Shown here one piece after another: positions 1-8,759 of a stretch of 64,000 nt of DNA. Position 1 is the first letter of the stretch. Each line of letters opens with the position of its first letter. Under the pieces are notes generated by a model, which was not told the origin of the DNA, searched no databases, and saw only the letters and a program-made list of their open reading frames with translations. The stretch is taken from NCBI RefSeq assembly GCF_902859625.1, contig NZ_CADIJX010000003.1, forward strand, positions 857,697-921,696, in the 5' to 3' direction. This stretch comes from Achromobacter pestifer. GTDB lineage: Bacteria; Pseudomonadota; Gammaproteobacteria; Burkholderiales; Burkholderiaceae_B. A program made the translations under genes and the position numbers.

Positions 1-96
1 CGTATGAATATGATTGAGTGATTATCTCTATATTTGAAATATGGAATCGGCAAGCGTAGAGTCCAACCGTACGCAGACATCAGGCAAGGAGCCGTC

Positions 97-876
97 ATGA
101 GCAACAACAGTTGGTCCGCCAAGCAGTATTCCGCTTTTGAAAACGAACGCACCCGTCCGGTGCGCGATCTGGTTGCCGCCTTGCCCAATCAGACCGTCGG
201 CCTGGCCGTTGACCTGGGCTGCGGTCCCGGCAATTCCACCGAGGTGCTGGCCGGCCGGTACCCCGATGCAGCCGTCACCGGGATGGACAGTTCGGAAGAC
301 ATGGTCCTGGCTGCCCGCAAGCGCTTGCCGTCGCTGCAATTCGATCTGGCCGACATCGCCACCTGGAATCCGCCGCAGCAATACGACGTGATCCTGGCGA
401 ATGCCGCCTTGCAGTGGGTGCCGGACCACGCCACGCTGTATCCCCGCCTGGTCGGCAAGCTGGCTCCGGGCGGCAGCCTGGCGGTCCAAACGCCCGACAA
501 CATGGAAGAACCCGCCCATCGCCTGGCGCGGCAGGTGGCGGGTGAAGCGCCCTGGGCGGCAAAGACGGGCGGGGTGAAGCATCCGCCGCGGCACAGCGCT
601 GCGTGGTATTACGAACTGCTGAAGCCGCATTGCGGCGTGCTGGATGTGTGGCGCACGACGTATCACCATCCGTTGGCGGGGGCCGCCGCCGTGGTCGAAT
701 GGTTCAAGGGCACGGCGCTACGGCCTTATCTGGACAAGCTGGACGCCGCCGAGCAGGCGAGCTTTCTGGCGCGCTACCAGGCGCTGATCGCGGAAGCCTA
801 TCCCGCGTTGGCCGACGGCACCGTGCTGTTGCCGTTCCCGCGCTTGTTCATCGTGGCGGGGCCGAAGCAGGCCTAG
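97..876 (+). CDS. tam: trans-aconitate 2-methyltransferase
   Basis: A SAM-dependent class I methyltransferase of 259 residues. In the Tam family it methyl-esterifies trans-aconitate, a spontaneous by-product that inhibits aconitase. The SAM-binding motif I (VDLGCGPGNSTEVL, about residues 35-48), the segment ANAALQWVPDH and the C-terminal FPRLFIVAG match the E. coli Tam layout throughout and the length is usual (E. coli has 252). I chose the ATG at 97 because AAGGAG precedes it; an in-frame TTG at 34 would add 21 unlikely residues. An aconitase gene lies 29 kb away, so there is a pathway link but no operon. It stands alone before the first iron cassette. Confidence 0.92.
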   Translation: MSNNSWSAKQYSAFENERTRPVRDLVAALPNQTVGLAVDLGCGPGNSTEVLAGRYPDAAVTGMDSSEDMVLAARKRLPSLQFDLADIATWNPPQQYDVILANAALQWVPDHATLYPRLVGKLAPGGSLAVQTPDNMEEPAHRLARQVAGEAPWAAKTGGVKHPPRHSAAWYYELLKPHCGVLDVWRTTYHHPLAGAAAVVEWFKGTALRPYLDKLDAAEQASFLARYQALIAEAYPALADGTVLLPFPRLFIVAGPKQA

Positions 877-921
877 GCCTGGGTCTTTGGCGGATTGGCG
901 GGCGGGGCGGCCTGGTTGTGT

Positions 922-940
922 GATAATGCGAACCATTAAT
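922..940. promoter_or_regulatory. Fur box upstream of the first ECF sigma gene
   Basis: The 19 bases GATAATGCGAACCATTAAT match the classical Fur consensus at 14 of 19 positions. The site lies 15 bp before the sigma gene, so iron-replete Fur would repress the cassette. The match is visible; the function is inferred from FecI family practice. Confidence 0.7.
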
Positions 941-954
941 AATTAGCCTGTGCC

Positions 955-1470
955 TTGCGCACGCCCCGACCGAGCCGTCCCGTGCTTGAACGTTATTACC
1001 AAGAGCTGATCGGCTTTTTCACGCGCGCCTTGCGCTGCCGCCACAATGCGTCGGATGTGGTTCAGGAAAGCTACGCCCGTGTGCTGGGCATGGAGCTTCG
1101 GGCGGGAATGCTCGCAGAGCCGAGGGCGTTGCTATATCGGGTGGGCAAGAACCTGATCATCGACGAGGCGCGTCGCAAGCGCGCTGAACAAGCCATGCTG
1201 GACACCCTGGCCGTGGTGTCGCCCGCGATGGCGCCCGGCACGGATCGCGTCGTCAGCGCCCAGCAGGAAGCGGAGCGCTTGCTGGCGCGTCTGGCCGTCA
1301 TGCCCAGGAAGCGTCGCGACGTCTTTTTGATGGTCCGTGTCTATGGTCATACCCATGCCGAAACCGCCCAGCATCTGGGCCTGAGCATCGCGGCAGTGGA
1401 AAAGCACGTGGTGCGCGCGGTGCTCGATTGCGCCGCATGGCAGGACGGGGGGCGTCGTGCCGCATCCTGA
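955..1470 (+). CDS. FecI-like ECF sigma factor, iron cassette 1
   Basis: An extracytoplasmic-function sigma-70 factor of 171 residues. Region 2 is seen in FFTRALRCRHNASDVVQESYARV and the following segment with YRVGKNLIIDEARRKR; region 4 is seen in MPRKRRDVFLMV and HLGLSIAAVEKHV. It should direct transcription of the receptor gene downstream after a signal passes from the receptor through FecR. The start is uncertain: TTG 955 is given, and an in-frame GTG at 982 would shorten it by nine residues. The 3' end overlaps the fecR-like gene by 14 bp. Confidence 0.88.
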   Translation: MRTPRPSRPVLERYYQELIGFFTRALRCRHNASDVVQESYARVLGMELRAGMLAEPRALLYRVGKNLIIDEARRKRAEQAMLDTLAVVSPAMAPGTDRVVSAQQEAERLLARLAVMPRKRRDVFLMVRVYGHTHAETAQHLGLSIAAVEKHVVRAVLDCAAWQDGGRRAAS

Positions 1471-2446
1471 CCGCTTGCACGAACCCACGCCCGTGATGAT
1501 TGAACGGGCACTGACTTATCTCACCCGCATGACGGGGGGCGACGCCGCCACGGCGGACAAGGCGCGCGCGCACGTGGCCGTCTGGTTGGCGCAGGACGCG
1601 CGGCATCGGGCCGCCTGGACTCGCGCCGAGCGGCTTTGGGCTGCCGATGGCGCCGTCAACGACGCGCTGCGGGCGTTTCTACCCAAGCCGCAAGCGGCAT
1701 TGCCACACCGGCGGGCCATGTTGCGCGCCTTTGCCGGCGGCGGGATGGCATTGGGGCTGGGGGCGCTGCTGCGTTGGCAAGACCCGCAACCGCTATACCG
1801 CTTGGGCATCCAGACCGCCCGGCGCGAAGTCCGTTCGCTGGGGTTGCCGGATGGCACGGTCGTCGAGGTGGATGCGGGCACACGAGCGCGCGTTGCCTAT
1901 TACCGCGACACGCGCGAACTCTATCTGTCGCAAGGGCAGGTGTATCTGGACGTGCGCGCCGAACCCGGGCGGCCGTTCGTGGCGCGCACTCCCTGGGGAA
2001 CGGTCAAGGTAGTGGGCACGGCGTTCAGCGTCAGCGCCCGGGCTGGCGTCATGCACGTACAGGTTGAACGCGGGCTGGTGCGCGTTTGGGGGCAGGACGG
2101 CTCCGGGGACGGCGTGTTGTTGCGGCCGGGCCAGCTGGTGCGTACCACCCCGGCCGGCCTGGAGCCCGTGCGCGATGTGCCTGCCGGAACGCACGAGGCG
2201 TGGCGGCGGGGCTGGTTGGTGTTTGACGCCACGCCGCTGGCCGAGGCGGTAGCCCAGTGGAACGCATGGAGCGACGAGCCGATCATGTTGGCTCCCGCGC
2301 CGGCGCTGCTTGCAATGCGCGTGACGGGCAGCTTTCCCGCGCGCGAACCCGGCCGCTTCCTGGCGGCGCTGCCCAACGTGTTGCCCGTGTCCGTCACCGC
2401 GCTGGCGGAGGGCGGCACGCGGATTGATCGCGTCGTCCGAAAATAA
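1457..2446 (+). CDS. FecR-family anti-sigma regulator, iron cassette 1
   Basis: A single-pass inner-membrane regulator of 329 residues. The N-terminal cytoplasmic part has the tryptophan-containing anti-sigma segment (VWLAQDARHRAAW, about 42-54). A hydrophobic stretch follows at about 90-105, preceded by twin arginines (HRRAML, RR at 85-86), and then the periplasmic FecR domain (REVRSLGLPDGTVVEVDAG, VVGTAFSV). It begins at GTG 1457 inside the sigma gene. In FecR systems the periplasmic part senses the receptor's STN domain and controls the sigma factor. The substrate of this cassette cannot be read from the sequence. Confidence 0.88.
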   Translation: MPHPDRLHEPTPVMIERALTYLTRMTGGDAATADKARAHVAVWLAQDARHRAAWTRAERLWAADGAVNDALRAFLPKPQAALPHRRAMLRAFAGGGMALGLGALLRWQDPQPLYRLGIQTARREVRSLGLPDGTVVEVDAGTRARVAYYRDTRELYLSQGQVYLDVRAEPGRPFVARTPWGTVKVVGTAFSVSARAGVMHVQVERGLVRVWGQDGSGDGVLLRPGQLVRTTPAGLEPVRDVPAGTHEAWRRGWLVFDATPLAEAVAQWNAWSDEPIMLAPAPALLAMRVTGSFPAREPGRFLAALPNVLPVSVTALAEGGTRIDRVVRK

Positions 2447-2505
2447 TTGTCCGGTGTCGTGCCGCTCGTTCGTTTTCATGGTCAGAACCCTCCCTAGGAT
2501 TGACC

Positions 2506-4911
2506 ATGAGCAAACGCAATACCCGCAGTGCGCAGCGGCGCGCAACGCGCCATTCCCTTATTCGCGGCCTGTTCGCGGCGGCCATCAGCGCCGCCAGCGT
2601 AGCCGCCGCTGCTCAAGGCGCGGCGGTGGACGTGAGTCTGCCCGCCGGGCCCTTGCCACAATCCCTGAACACGCTGGCCCTGCAATCCGGCACGCCCATT
2701 CTGGTGGACGCGAGCGTGGTGGCGGGCAAGTCCGCGGGGCCGGTGTCTGGCCGCATGACCGTCATGCAGGCCGTTCAGGCTCTGCTGTCGGGCACCCGCC
2801 TGAAGGCGCAAGAACAGAATGGCGCGATCGTCGTGCGGCCCGCCGCCGACGAGGCGGCGACGCTGGAGACGGTGACCGTCACGGGAAACGGACTGGGCGA
2901 AAATGCGTGGGGACCGGTGGCGGGGCTGGTGGCCTCGCGCAGCGCGACCGGCACCAAGACCGACACGTCGATTCTTGAGAACCCGCAATCCGTCAGCGTC
3001 GTGACGCGCAAGGAAATGGAAGCCCGCAACGTGCAGACGGTTACCGAGGCGATCCAATACACGCCGGGCGTGTCGGTGGATCAGCTGGGCATGGACAATC
3101 AGATTGAATGGATCTCGCTGCGCGGATTCAGTTCACCGTCGTCTTATCTGGACGGGTTGCGCCTCGGAGCCATTTGGCAAAGCGAACCCTTTGGCCTGGA
3201 GCGCGTGGAAGTCCTGCGTGGCCCGGCATCGGTGTTGTACGGGGAGAGCGGGCCTGGAGGCTTGACCGGCATGGTCAGCAAGCGGCCTGCCGCCGAACGG
3301 GCGGGCGAAGTGCAATTGCAGGCAGGCAACCAGGACCGTTTCCAAGGCGCGATCGACCTGACGGGTCCCATTGGCGAAACGGACGAATGGCTGTATCGCG
3401 TCATCGCCTTGCAGCGCGACAGCAATACCGCCGTGGACTATGTGAAGAACGACCGCGTGTTCGTGGCGCCTTCGCTGACCTGGCAGCCCAGCGCGGCGAC
3501 ACGCCTGACGTTGCTGACGCAGTATCAGCACGACAAGATCGGCTTCCTGCCGCAGTATCTGCCCGCCGATGGCACCTTGCGCGACAACCCGAACGGCAGC
3601 GTGCCGCGCAACCGCTATGTGGGCGAGCCGGATCGCGAACACTATCTGCGTGACCAGACCGCGGTGGGCTATAGCCTGGAGCACACGTTCAACGACACGT
3701 TCTCGTTGCAGCAGAACGCCCGCTATGCGCGCGTGCACCAGGAGTTCGATACGGTCACCGGCAACGGCCTGCTGGCCGATCGCCGCACCTTGCGCCGCCG
3801 CTTGTTCGACGCGGACCAGACGTCCTACGACATCAACGTCGATACGACGCTGACCTCGCGCTTTTCCACGGGACCGTTGACGCACACGCTGCTGACCGGC
3901 GTGGAATATGCGCGGCAACGTTATGACAGCCTGAACTGGATCTGCGGCACGGCCGAATGCGCGCCGCCCATTGATCTGTTCAACCCGGTCTACGGGCAGA
4001 CGATCCAGCGTCCTGAGCTGCCTGTCACCGATGCGTTGCAGCACCAGGAACGTTTCGGGGTCTATGCACAGGACCAGATCCGGCTGGGCCGCTGGGCGTA
4101 TACGCTGGGCGGAAGATGGGATCGCGTTCGTCAAAGCATGATGGATCGCCTGTCTGACACCAATACGCGCAGTTCCGACCATGCGTTCACGGCGCGGGTG
4201 GGGGCGGCGTACCTGTTCGACAGCGGCGTGACGCCTTACGCCAGCTACGCCGAATCGTTCCAGCCCACATCGGGCCTGATCTATCCCAGTTCGCCCGCCA
4301 AGCCGACAACCGGCAGGCAGTATGAAGTGGGCGTGAAGTACGAACCGGCCGGCCACAACAGCTTTGTCGGCGTTGCGCTGTTCGACGTGGCGCAACGGAA
4401 CATGGCCACGACGGATCCGGTGAACCCCGGCTTCATTGTCCAGTCCGCCGAAACCCGGGTGCGCGGCGTGGAGCTGGAAGGCAAGCTGGAACTCAGCCGC
4501 CAGCTGAGCGTGCTGGCGTCCTATACCTACACCGACGCCGAGTACAAGCGCAGCAATGACGGCTACGAGGGCAATCAGGTCAGCATCACGCCGCGCCAGC
4601 AAGCATCCGCCTGGCTGGACTATGCCTTTACCGATGCCCTGGCGGGCTTGTGGGCGGGGGGCGGCGTGCGATATGTGGGCAAGCGCTACGGCAATGCATC
4701 CAACACGATCGAACTGGCCTCCTACACGCTGGTGGATGCCGCGTTGCGCTACGACCTGCGCACGTTCGGCGGCCAATGGCGCAATGCCTCCGTGGCGTTG
4801 AACGTGAACAACCTGTTCGACAAGGATTACGTCGGCGTCTGCCTGAGCAACACGCGCTGCTACTTCGGCGCCCCGCGCACGGTCATGGCGACGCTGACGT
4901 ACCGCTGGTGA
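2506..4911 (+). CDS. TonB-dependent siderophore receptor/transducer, iron cassette 1
   Basis: An outer-membrane receptor of 801 residues. The layout is a basic N-terminus with a signal peptide to about residue 37, an STN signalling domain at about 41-110 (VDVSLPAGPLPQSLNTLA), a TonB box ETVTVT at 121-126, a plug with NPQSVSVVTRKEMEARN and GPASVLYGESGPGG, and a 22-strand-type barrel ending LTYRW with C-terminal Trp. The STN domain marks it as a signal-transducing receptor working with the FecR just upstream, 59 bp away. Two close cysteine pairs (CGTAEC in the barrel, CLSNTRC near the end) suit hydroxamate-type siderophore receptors such as FoxA/FhuA, but the ligand is not certain. ATG 2506 is preferred to TTG 2500. 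Confidence 0.9.
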   Translation: MSKRNTRSAQRRATRHSLIRGLFAAAISAASVAAAAQGAAVDVSLPAGPLPQSLNTLALQSGTPILVDASVVAGKSAGPVSGRMTVMQAVQALLSGTRLKAQEQNGAIVVRPAADEAATLETVTVTGNGLGENAWGPVAGLVASRSATGTKTDTSILENPQSVSVVTRKEMEARNVQTVTEAIQYTPGVSVDQLGMDNQIEWISLRGFSSPSSYLDGLRLGAIWQSEPFGLERVEVLRGPASVLYGESGPGGLTGMVSKRPAAERAGEVQLQAGNQDRFQGAIDLTGPIGETDEWLYRVIALQRDSNTAVDYVKNDRVFVAPSLTWQPSAATRLTLLTQYQHDKIGFLPQYLPADGTLRDNPNGSVPRNRYVGEPDREHYLRDQTAVGYSLEHTFNDTFSLQQNARYARVHQEFDTVTGNGLLADRRTLRRRLFDADQTSYDINVDTTLTSRFSTGPLTHTLLTGVEYARQRYDSLNWICGTAECAPPIDLFNPVYGQTIQRPELPVTDALQHQERFGVYAQDQIRLGRWAYTLGGRWDRVRQSMMDRLSDTNTRSSDHAFTARVGAAYLFDSGVTPYASYAESFQPTSGLIYPSSPAKPTTGRQYEVGVKYEPAGHNSFVGVALFDVAQRNMATTDPVNPGFIVQSAETRVRGVELEGKLELSRQLSVLASYTYTDAEYKRSNDGYEGNQVSITPRQQASAWLDYAFTDALAGLWAGGGVRYVGKRYGNASNTIELASYTLVDAALRYDLRTFGGQWRNASVALNVNNLFDKDYVGVCLSNTRCYFGAPRTVMATLTYRW

Positions 4912-4993
4912 CCGCCGTTGCCCATGCCGACAATTTTTCGTTCCGCCGCGACGTCAGGGACACGGCGGTCGCGGCCGGTATCGGGCATCGCTG

Positions 4994-5812
4994 CTAGGTC
5001 TGGGCCTGCGCGTCCGATTTGTCCGCGAAGTAGCGGGCGGGCGTCTTGCCCAGCGTCTTCTTGAACATGGTGATGAAGGCGCTGACCGATTCATAGCCCA
5101 GGTCTTCGGCGGTGCGTTGCACGGAGACACCCGCGGACAGACGCTGCAAGGCCAGGATGATGTGCAATTGCTGGCGCCATCGGCCAAAGCTCATGCCCAC
5201 TTCCTGCTGCACCAGCCGGGCCAGCGTGCGCTCGCTCATGGCGACGCGCTTGCCCCATTGCGAGACCGTGCTGCGGTCGGCGGGATCCGCGTTCAGCGCA
5301 TCCGCGATCTGGCGCAGGCGCGGATGCTGCGAGATCGGCAGATGCAGGTGTTCGGTGGGCATGTGCGTCAGTTGTTCGACCAGCACGTCCGCCAACTGAC
5401 GGTTGGGGGCGGTCGCGGCGTCTTCCAGGGGCAAGTTGGCCAGGTGCACGAGCAGTTCGCGCACCAGTGGCGTGATTGCCAGCGTGCAGCAATGGGCGGG
5501 CAGTCCGGGGACGTCGGCCGGAACGAACAGGAAGCAGACGCGGCCGTTCGCTGTGACGCGGTTACTGTGCGGCACGCCGCCAGGAATCCACACGGCGCAC
5601 TGTGGCGGCACCATCCACAGCCCTTGCTGCACCGAGCAGGTGACCCCGCCGCGCAGCGCCAGCACCAGTTGCCCCATGTGGTGATGGTGGGTGGGGGACT
5701 CGTTGTCCTGGCCGGCCGCATCCACGTGCATGGCAAACGTCCGTTGCTCCGTGGAGTCGGTGTCGAAAGGCAGGGGCGGATCGTGGGGCAGACGCATGGG
5801 CGTACGCAGCAA
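4994..5812 (-). CDS. nimR: AraC-family regulator, NimR-like
   Basis: A cupin plus AraC DNA-binding protein of 272 residues. The sensor part contains PTHHHHMGQLVLALRGGV and VWIPGGVPHSN. The C-terminal double helix-turn-helix includes WGKRVAMSERTLARL and DLGYESVSAFITMFKK. It is divergent from an adjacent NimT/CynX-family MFS gene, the same arrangement as E. coli nimR-nimT (yeaM-yeaN), where NimR represses the 2-nitroimidazole exporter. Identification combines the family match with this layout. The first ATG of the frame is used and a shorter form starting a few residues later is possible. Confidence 0.75.
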   Translation of the reverse strand: MLRTPMRLPHDPPLPFDTDSTEQRTFAMHVDAAGQDNESPTHHHHMGQLVLALRGGVTCSVQQGLWMVPPQCAVWIPGGVPHSNRVTANGRVCFLFVPADVPGLPAHCCTLAITPLVRELLVHLANLPLEDAATAPNRQLADVLVEQLTHMPTEHLHLPISQHPRLRQIADALNADPADRSTVSQWGKRVAMSERTLARLVQQEVGMSFGRWRQQLHIILALQRLSAGVSVQRTAEDLGYESVSAFITMFKKTLGKTPARYFADKSDAQAQT

Positions 5813-5903
5813 GGGTTTCGGGTAAATACGGATTGGCAGAATTTAGGGATAGTTTGTCATTGTCTCGAAATTCGGTAAAGCAGTGTCTGCGTAAGCTGGC
5901 GGC

Positions 5904-7160
5904 ATGACTAGAATTCCCGCTTCCTCCCGTCCCGGTGCGCGTCCGGTGTTGCTCCTTGTGGGCATTCTCTGCATAGCCATGGCGCTGCGTGCGCCGGTGA
6001 CAGGCGTGGCACCGCTGATCGGCATGATCCGTGAACAGCTGGGTTTGTCCTCGACCGCGGCCGGCATGTTGATTACTTTGCCGCTGCTGGCGTTTGCGGT
6101 GGTGTCGCTATTCTCGGCGGGGCTGGCGCGGCGTTTCGGGCTGGAGCGCACGTTGTTCGGTGCGCTGTTGCTGATCACCGTCGGCATCGTTGCACGCACC
6201 CAGGGTGCGGCCTGGGGCCTCTATGCAGGCACGGCCATCATCGGCTCGGGCATTGCGATCGGCAATGTGTTGTTGCCCAGCTTGGTCAAGCGCGATTTTC
6301 CGCAGCGCGTGGCCGGGCTGACCTCGGCCTATGTGCTGACCATGAGCATCGCGGCGGGCGTGGCCTCCGCCATTGCTATACCGCTGGCCAACCTGTCGCT
6401 GGCCAACCTGTCGACGGGCGGCTGGCGGTTTTCAACGCTGTGCCTGCTGGCATTGCCTGTCGTCAGCCTGTTGCTGTGGTTGCCGCAGCTGGCCAATCAC
6501 ACCGCGCCCGCTGCCAGCACCACCCATGCGCCGCATGGCGGCCGCTTGTGGCATTCACCGCTGGCCTGGCAAGTGACCTTGTTTCTGGGGATCAATTCCT
6601 TTGTGTTCTATGTGGGCGTGAGCTGGCTGCCCGAGATACTGAGGGATGCGGGCTATTCGGCCGAACAGGCAGGGTCGCTGCACGGGCTGCTTCAGCTGAT
6701 GTCCGCCGGCCCGGCGCTGTTCCTGGCGCCGGTGGTGCGCCGGCTGAAGGATCAGCGCGGGGCCGCGTTCTGCTCGGCGACGGCCTCGTTGGTGGCATTC
6801 CTGGGCCTGGTCATTGCCCCCGGCTGGGCGACCGCCTGGATCGTGCTGCTGGGCTTGGGCACGGGAGGCGGCATCATCCTGGGACTGGCGTTCGTGGGGC
6901 TGCGCGCCAGCCACGCGCAGCAGGCGGCGGCGCTGTCTGGCATGGCGCAATGCGTGGGCTATTTGTTCGCGGCGAGCGGCCCGGCGCTGGTGGGGGCGCT
7001 GCATGACCGTCTGGGCGGTTGGGGCGTGGCGCTGGGTGTGTGCGCCGCCCTGTGCGTGTTGATGGCGGTGATCGGCCTGTATGCCGGACGTGCGATTCAG
7101 ATTGGCGGATTTCGCGACCACGCCGTGCGGCCGGCATCGACCGCGCCAGCCACGCGCTGA
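5904..7160 (+). CDS. nimT: MFS transporter, CynX/NimT family
   Basis: A twelve-helix major facilitator protein of 418 residues. The N-terminal part with ALRAPVTGVAPLIGMI, the segment SAGLARRFGLERTLFG and the absence of a signal peptide match the cyanate/nitroimidazole (CynX/NimT) subfamily. In E. coli NimT exports 2-nitroimidazole. The divergent AraC gene 91 bp away is the expected regulator. The natural substrate here is unknown. Confidence 0.8.
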   Translation: MTRIPASSRPGARPVLLLVGILCIAMALRAPVTGVAPLIGMIREQLGLSSTAAGMLITLPLLAFAVVSLFSAGLARRFGLERTLFGALLLITVGIVARTQGAAWGLYAGTAIIGSGIAIGNVLLPSLVKRDFPQRVAGLTSAYVLTMSIAAGVASAIAIPLANLSLANLSTGGWRFSTLCLLALPVVSLLLWLPQLANHTAPAASTTHAPHGGRLWHSPLAWQVTLFLGINSFVFYVGVSWLPEILRDAGYSAEQAGSLHGLLQLMSAGPALFLAPVVRRLKDQRGAAFCSATASLVAFLGLVIAPGWATAWIVLLGLGTGGGIILGLAFVGLRASHAQQAAALSGMAQCVGYLFAASGPALVGALHDRLGGWGVALGVCAALCVLMAVIGLYAGRAIQIGGFRDHAVRPASTAPATR

Positions 7161-7172
7161 GCGCCGATCAGT

Positions 7173-7502
7173 TCATGCGGGGTTGGCGTGGACCTTCCAT
7201 AGGCGCACCAGCGTGTCGGGCGCATCGGCTTCGGGCACGTCGAAACTGACGGCCGTCTGGTCGTCGCGGTCCATCACCATTTCGATGTGAAAGTAGCGTT
7301 GGTCGCCACCGGATTGGCCACATTCCGGCACGGCCAAGGGGGCCGCGCCTTGCAGAGCCTCGCAGACTTCCTCGCGCACGTCGGGGGGGCAAGTTGCCAG
7401 ATTGATGCTGCGGGGTCGCGCCAGCGCGGGAAGGTAGGCCAGCCCGCCCTCGCGGCTTAAGCGCACCAGCAACACCAGGTCCAACGGCGGCAGTTCGATC
7501 AT
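7173..7502 (-). CDS. emfourin-like protein, putative inhibitor of the coupled M4 protease
   Basis: A 109-residue soluble protein without signal peptide. The start ATG (7502-7500) overlaps the TGA of the M4 protease gene by four bases, so the two are translationally coupled. Small proteins in this position next to protealysin-like proteases are the emfourin family, which bind and inhibit the protease. Visible marks are an N-terminal strand segment (LDLVLLVRLSREGG), the segment RYFHIEMVM and the C-terminal segment RLWKVHANPA. The family call rests on operon position and size, with moderate sequence resemblance. Confidence 0.7.
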   Translation of the reverse strand: MIELPPLDLVLLVRLSREGGLAYLPALARPRSINLATCPPDVREEVCEALQGAAPLAVPECGQSGGDQRYFHIEMVMDRDDQTAVSFDVPEADAPDTLVRLWKVHANPA

Positions 7503-8563
7503 GACAGGACTCCCACGGCGGCCCAGGCCTCTGCAATGGCCTTCCGGACGTTCGCGTGATGGCGCTCGGTGGCCACTGTCAGTGTCAGGGCTGCAAAGGT
7601 CTTGAAGTCGGCATCGTGGCGCAGTCGCTTGTCGCACAAGGCGTCATACCAGACTTGCCCCGCGCCTTTCCAGGCAGGTCCGTCCAGCGTGGTGGCCGCC
7701 AGGAAGAAGGCACGATTGGGGATGCCGGAATTGATGTGCACGCCACCGTTGTCGCGCGGCGTGTCGGCATAGTCGCGCATGTGCGCGGGTTGCGGGTCCT
7801 TGCCCAGCAGCGGGTCATCGTAGGCGCTGCCTGGTTCGGCCATGGAGCGCAGCGCGCGGGCGCTGATCTTTTCGGTGAACAGTCCCGCGCCCACCAGCCA
7901 GTCCGCTTGCTTGGCCGTTTGGCCCAGCGCGTACTGCTTGACCAGCACGCCGAAGACATCGCATAGCGATTCGTTCAGCGCGCCGGATTGTCCCTGGTAG
8001 AGCAAGCCGGCTTCGGCATCGATGACGCCGTGGGTAAGTTCGTGGCCGATGATGTCCACCGCGATGGTGAAGCGGTTGAAGACCTCGCCGTCGCCATCGC
8101 CGAACACCATCTGTGCCCCGTTCCAGAAGGCATTGTCATAGTCTTCACCGTAGTGCACGGTGCCGATCAGCGGCAGGCCGTGGCCATCGATGGAGTGACG
8201 CTTGTAGATGTCCCAGAACAGCTTGTAGGTGGCGCCCAGATGCGCATAGGCTTCATCCACTGCCGGGTCGCCGCTGGCTGGCCGGCCTTCGGCCCGCGCC
8301 AGCGCGCCGGGTAGCGTAGTGGTGTTGTCGGCATCATGCACGGCCCGTTGCGGCGTGCCGGCGGGAGCGGCTTGGCGGGAAGGGGCCAGCGTGGCGCGCG
8401 GCGGCTGCTCCGCCATTTCGCGCAAGCCGCGTTGTTGCTGGTCGATGATCAGGGTCTTCACGGCGGGCATGCTGACGCGGGCGTCGGCATGCTGCGCCAG
8501 GCGGTCCAGCACGTAGGGCGGGATCACGCCAATCAGCGGGGCGGATTCGGAAGGACGCGCCAT
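7499..8563 (-). CDS. protealysin-like M4 neutral metalloprotease
   Basis: A thermolysin-family zinc protease of 354 residues. The zinc motif HELTH is at 164-168, the third ligand Glu188 is in LNESLCDVF, and the catalytic His256 is in NGGVHINSG. There is no signal peptide. The short N-terminal propeptide has the protealysin mark IPPYVLDRL (residues 14-22), unlike the long FTP/PepSY propeptides of secreted thermolysins. Protealysins mature by self-cleavage and act without Sec export. I chose ATG 8563, before the propeptide motif; a start ten residues earlier is possible. The emfourin-like gene follows with a 4-bp overlap. Confidence 0.9.
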   Translation of the reverse strand: MARPSESAPLIGVIPPYVLDRLAQHADARVSMPAVKTLIIDQQQRGLREMAEQPPRATLAPSRQAAPAGTPQRAVHDADNTTTLPGALARAEGRPASGDPAVDEAYAHLGATYKLFWDIYKRHSIDGHGLPLIGTVHYGEDYDNAFWNGAQMVFGDGDGEVFNRFTIAVDIIGHELTHGVIDAEAGLLYQGQSGALNESLCDVFGVLVKQYALGQTAKQADWLVGAGLFTEKISARALRSMAEPGSAYDDPLLGKDPQPAHMRDYADTPRDNGGVHINSGIPNRAFFLAATTLDGPAWKGAGQVWYDALCDKRLRHDADFKTFAALTLTVATERHHANVRKAIAEAWAAVGVLS

Positions 8564-8759
8564 GGTCAGGTCTCCGTCTGTGCGAATGCCCACGGTAGCA
8601 GATCACTTCGCGCGGCGGGCGTAACAGTCTGCGGCTTGATGCGAGCAAGCGTGCGTATCCGCCAATCCGCCTGGCGTGGGGCCTGATGCGCGTGCCTCGA
8701 CAGCGTAGAGGCATTCCGGTATTTTTCGTGCGTTCCAGAACTCGCACAGCCGCTATCCC

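Noticed and set aside
2439..2472. GAAAAT and TGTCC elements before the cassette 1 receptor as a fecA-like promoter
   Set aside because: The two elements are only 3 bp apart, while the E. coli fecA promoter needs about 15-17, so the resemblance is probably chance.
3133..4776. Long minus-strand open frame of 547 codons opposite the cassette 1 receptor
   Set aside because: It mirrors the GC-rich codon pattern of the receptor gene and has a low-complexity His/Arg/Gln-rich translation with no recognisable domain.
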